NCBI GenBank assembly: GCA_023129655.1
Contig: JAGMBN010000065.1
Span: 1 to 6,904 of the forward strand
DNA from: a bacterium
Lineage (GTDB): Bacteria > JAHJDO01
Length of the DNA stretch: 6,904 bases
Reading direction: 5' to 3'
Position numbers and translations under genes: made by a program. Every line of letters begins with the position of its first letter. The first letter of the stretch is position 1. This document shows, one piece after another, positions 6,219 through 6,904 of this stretch. The notes below the pieces were generated by a model. The model made no database searches, had not been told where the DNA came from, and saw only the letters and a list, made by a program, of their open reading frames with translations.

Positions 6219-6623
6219 ATGCAAGAGGCTGAACTGATAAAAAATTATTATCGAAAAATTGTATCTGAAGAATTCCCTTATTCAGGAATTCTTAAAAATC
6301 CCGGCATAAAGATAAAGGCTGTTGATTCCAGAGGGTGCCACGGCAACAATATAAATCTATTGTTCCTCTATATAAAAATTAAAGATAACAGGATTGAGTC
6401 TATTAGCTATGAATGCGAGTATTGCGATGTTACAATGTATGTGACAGGTGAATTAGTTTGCAGACTGATAAACAAGCTGGCGATTTTAAAGATTCAGAAT
6501 CTTAATGAAACTGATTTTAAAAATGAACTCGGTGGGAAAAGCCGTAAGATTTTCAGGCAGGTATCAACAGCTCTGCGTATTTTCAATGAAGAACTGCTGC
6601 AAAAGAAAAAAAATAATGTATAG
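6219..6623 (+). CDS. Divergent SufU/IscU-like sulfur acceptor
   Basis: A small soluble protein of 134 residues with the outline of SufU (IscU fold): an N-terminal helix ending in NPGIKIKAVD, then RGCHGNNINLLFLYIKIKD where family members have NPxCGDxIxL, then ISYECEYCDVTMYVTGELV where they have FxGxGCxIxxASxS, and a C-terminal SRKIFRQVSTALRIF where they have ARxKCxxLxWxAL. C40 matches the first, sulfur-accepting Cys and C69 the second. The Asp after the first Cys is not in register, and the third metal-binding Cys is replaced by Phe (F112). An added C66 makes a CxxC, and C81 is also present. Position directly after the SufS-like gene (2-bp gap) strongly supports a partner role. It may transfer sulfur or hold metal in a new way rather than act as the usual Zn-dependent SufU. 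Confidence 0.75.
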   Translation: MQEAELIKNYYRKIVSEEFPYSGILKNPGIKIKAVDSRGCHGNNINLLFLYIKIKDNRIESISYECEYCDVTMYVTGELVCRLINKLAILKIQNLNETDFKNELGGKSRKIFRQVSTALRIFNEELLQKKKNNV

Positions 6624-6634
6624 GAGAAAACAAA

Positions 6635-6904
6635 ATGAGTGAAAAGCTTTTTTTATGTGCAACGTTTAATCGCAGTATGAAGTGGGTGGATGATTCGGAA
6701 CTGCTGGATGGTTCCATCATTGCCTATTCAGCCTGTGATTATCTTTGGCTTACTGGAAAGAAAAGTTCCTTTAACTGGTGGATAGAACCTGATGATGTAG
6801 AGTATAAGGCTGTTTCAGATACACATTCCTCTATTCAGATTAAGTCCAAAGACACAGCTACTTTAATAGTTCCAAACTATGAATTTCTTATTGACCAGCA
6901 CCCG
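6635..6904 (+). CDS. Unrecognised Trp-rich protein, start only
   Basis: The ATG at 6635 follows AGGAG (6622-6626, overlapping the TAG stop of the previous gene) by 8 bases, and 90 codons stay open to the window edge. The visible part begins MSEKLFLCATFNRSMKW and includes CDYLWL (34-39) and a Trp pair in FNWWIEPDD (46-54). It has no signal peptide or membrane segment and alternates polar and hydrophobic residues in a way that suggests beta structure. I do not recognise the family. As the fourth gene of the operon, with an 11-bp gap, it presumably acts with the desulfurase and isomerase-like proteins. Confidence 0.8.
   Translation, partial: MSEKLFLCATFNRSMKWVDDSELLDGSIIAYSACDYLWLTGKKSSFNWWIEPDDVEYKAVSDTHSSIQIKSKDTATLIVPNYEFLIDQHP

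Noticed and set aside
3416..6623. Housekeeping suf Fe-S assembly operon
   Set aside because: sufB, sufC and sufD are absent, the first gene is isomerase-like, the SufU-like protein lacks key ligands, and an AraC-type regulator is in charge.

Overview
The window looks like a piece of a low-GC Firmicutes chromosome, most likely from the Clostridia. The evidence is the strong AGGAGG-type ribosome binding sites, the AT-rich spacers, a YhaM-type OB-HD nuclease and a SufS/SufU-type sulfur pair. No rRNA, tRNA or CRISPR array is visible, so the genus is not assigned.

Positions 1-1647, minus strand: an orphan phosphoribosylanthranilate isomerase-like gene (trpF family) is followed, with an 8-bp overlap, by a nearly complete yhaM-like 3'-5' exoribonuclease gene cut by the window edge. 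A near-consensus promoter sits so close to the trpF-like ATG that the mRNA is predicted to be leaderless.

Positions 1648-2398: a roughly 750-bp non-coding stretch between divergent units. It holds the remnant of an insertion sequence (frameshifted N-terminal part of a transposase on the minus strand, plus inverted TATCCCC-type repeats). Closer to the next gene are a possible very short ORF with an almost perfect Shine-Dalgarno sequence and two adjacent hairpins.

Positions 2399-3301, plus strand: an AT-rich gene for an AraC-family regulator (cupin sensor plus double HTH). Just after it are two exact 13-bp direct repeats 21 bp apart, directly upstream of a promoter with a good -10 and a poor -35. 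This is the classic layout of an AraC-type activator site.

Positions 3416-6904, plus strand: a tightly packed operon that this regulator probably controls. Its genes encode (1) a 491-residue protein related to the L-fucose isomerase superfamily but lacking the expected acidic metal ligands, (2) a SufS-like PLP-dependent cysteine desulfurase with Lys and Cys in place, (3) a divergent SufU/IscU-like protein with a rearranged cysteine set, and (4) an unrecognised Trp-rich protein running off the edge. Gaps of 5, 2 and 11 bp point to coupled expression. Inference: an inducible, dedicated sulfur-transfer pathway, perhaps acting on a sugar-like substrate, rather than housekeeping Fe-S assembly. This is the most interesting part of the window; its real substrate cannot be read from the sequence.
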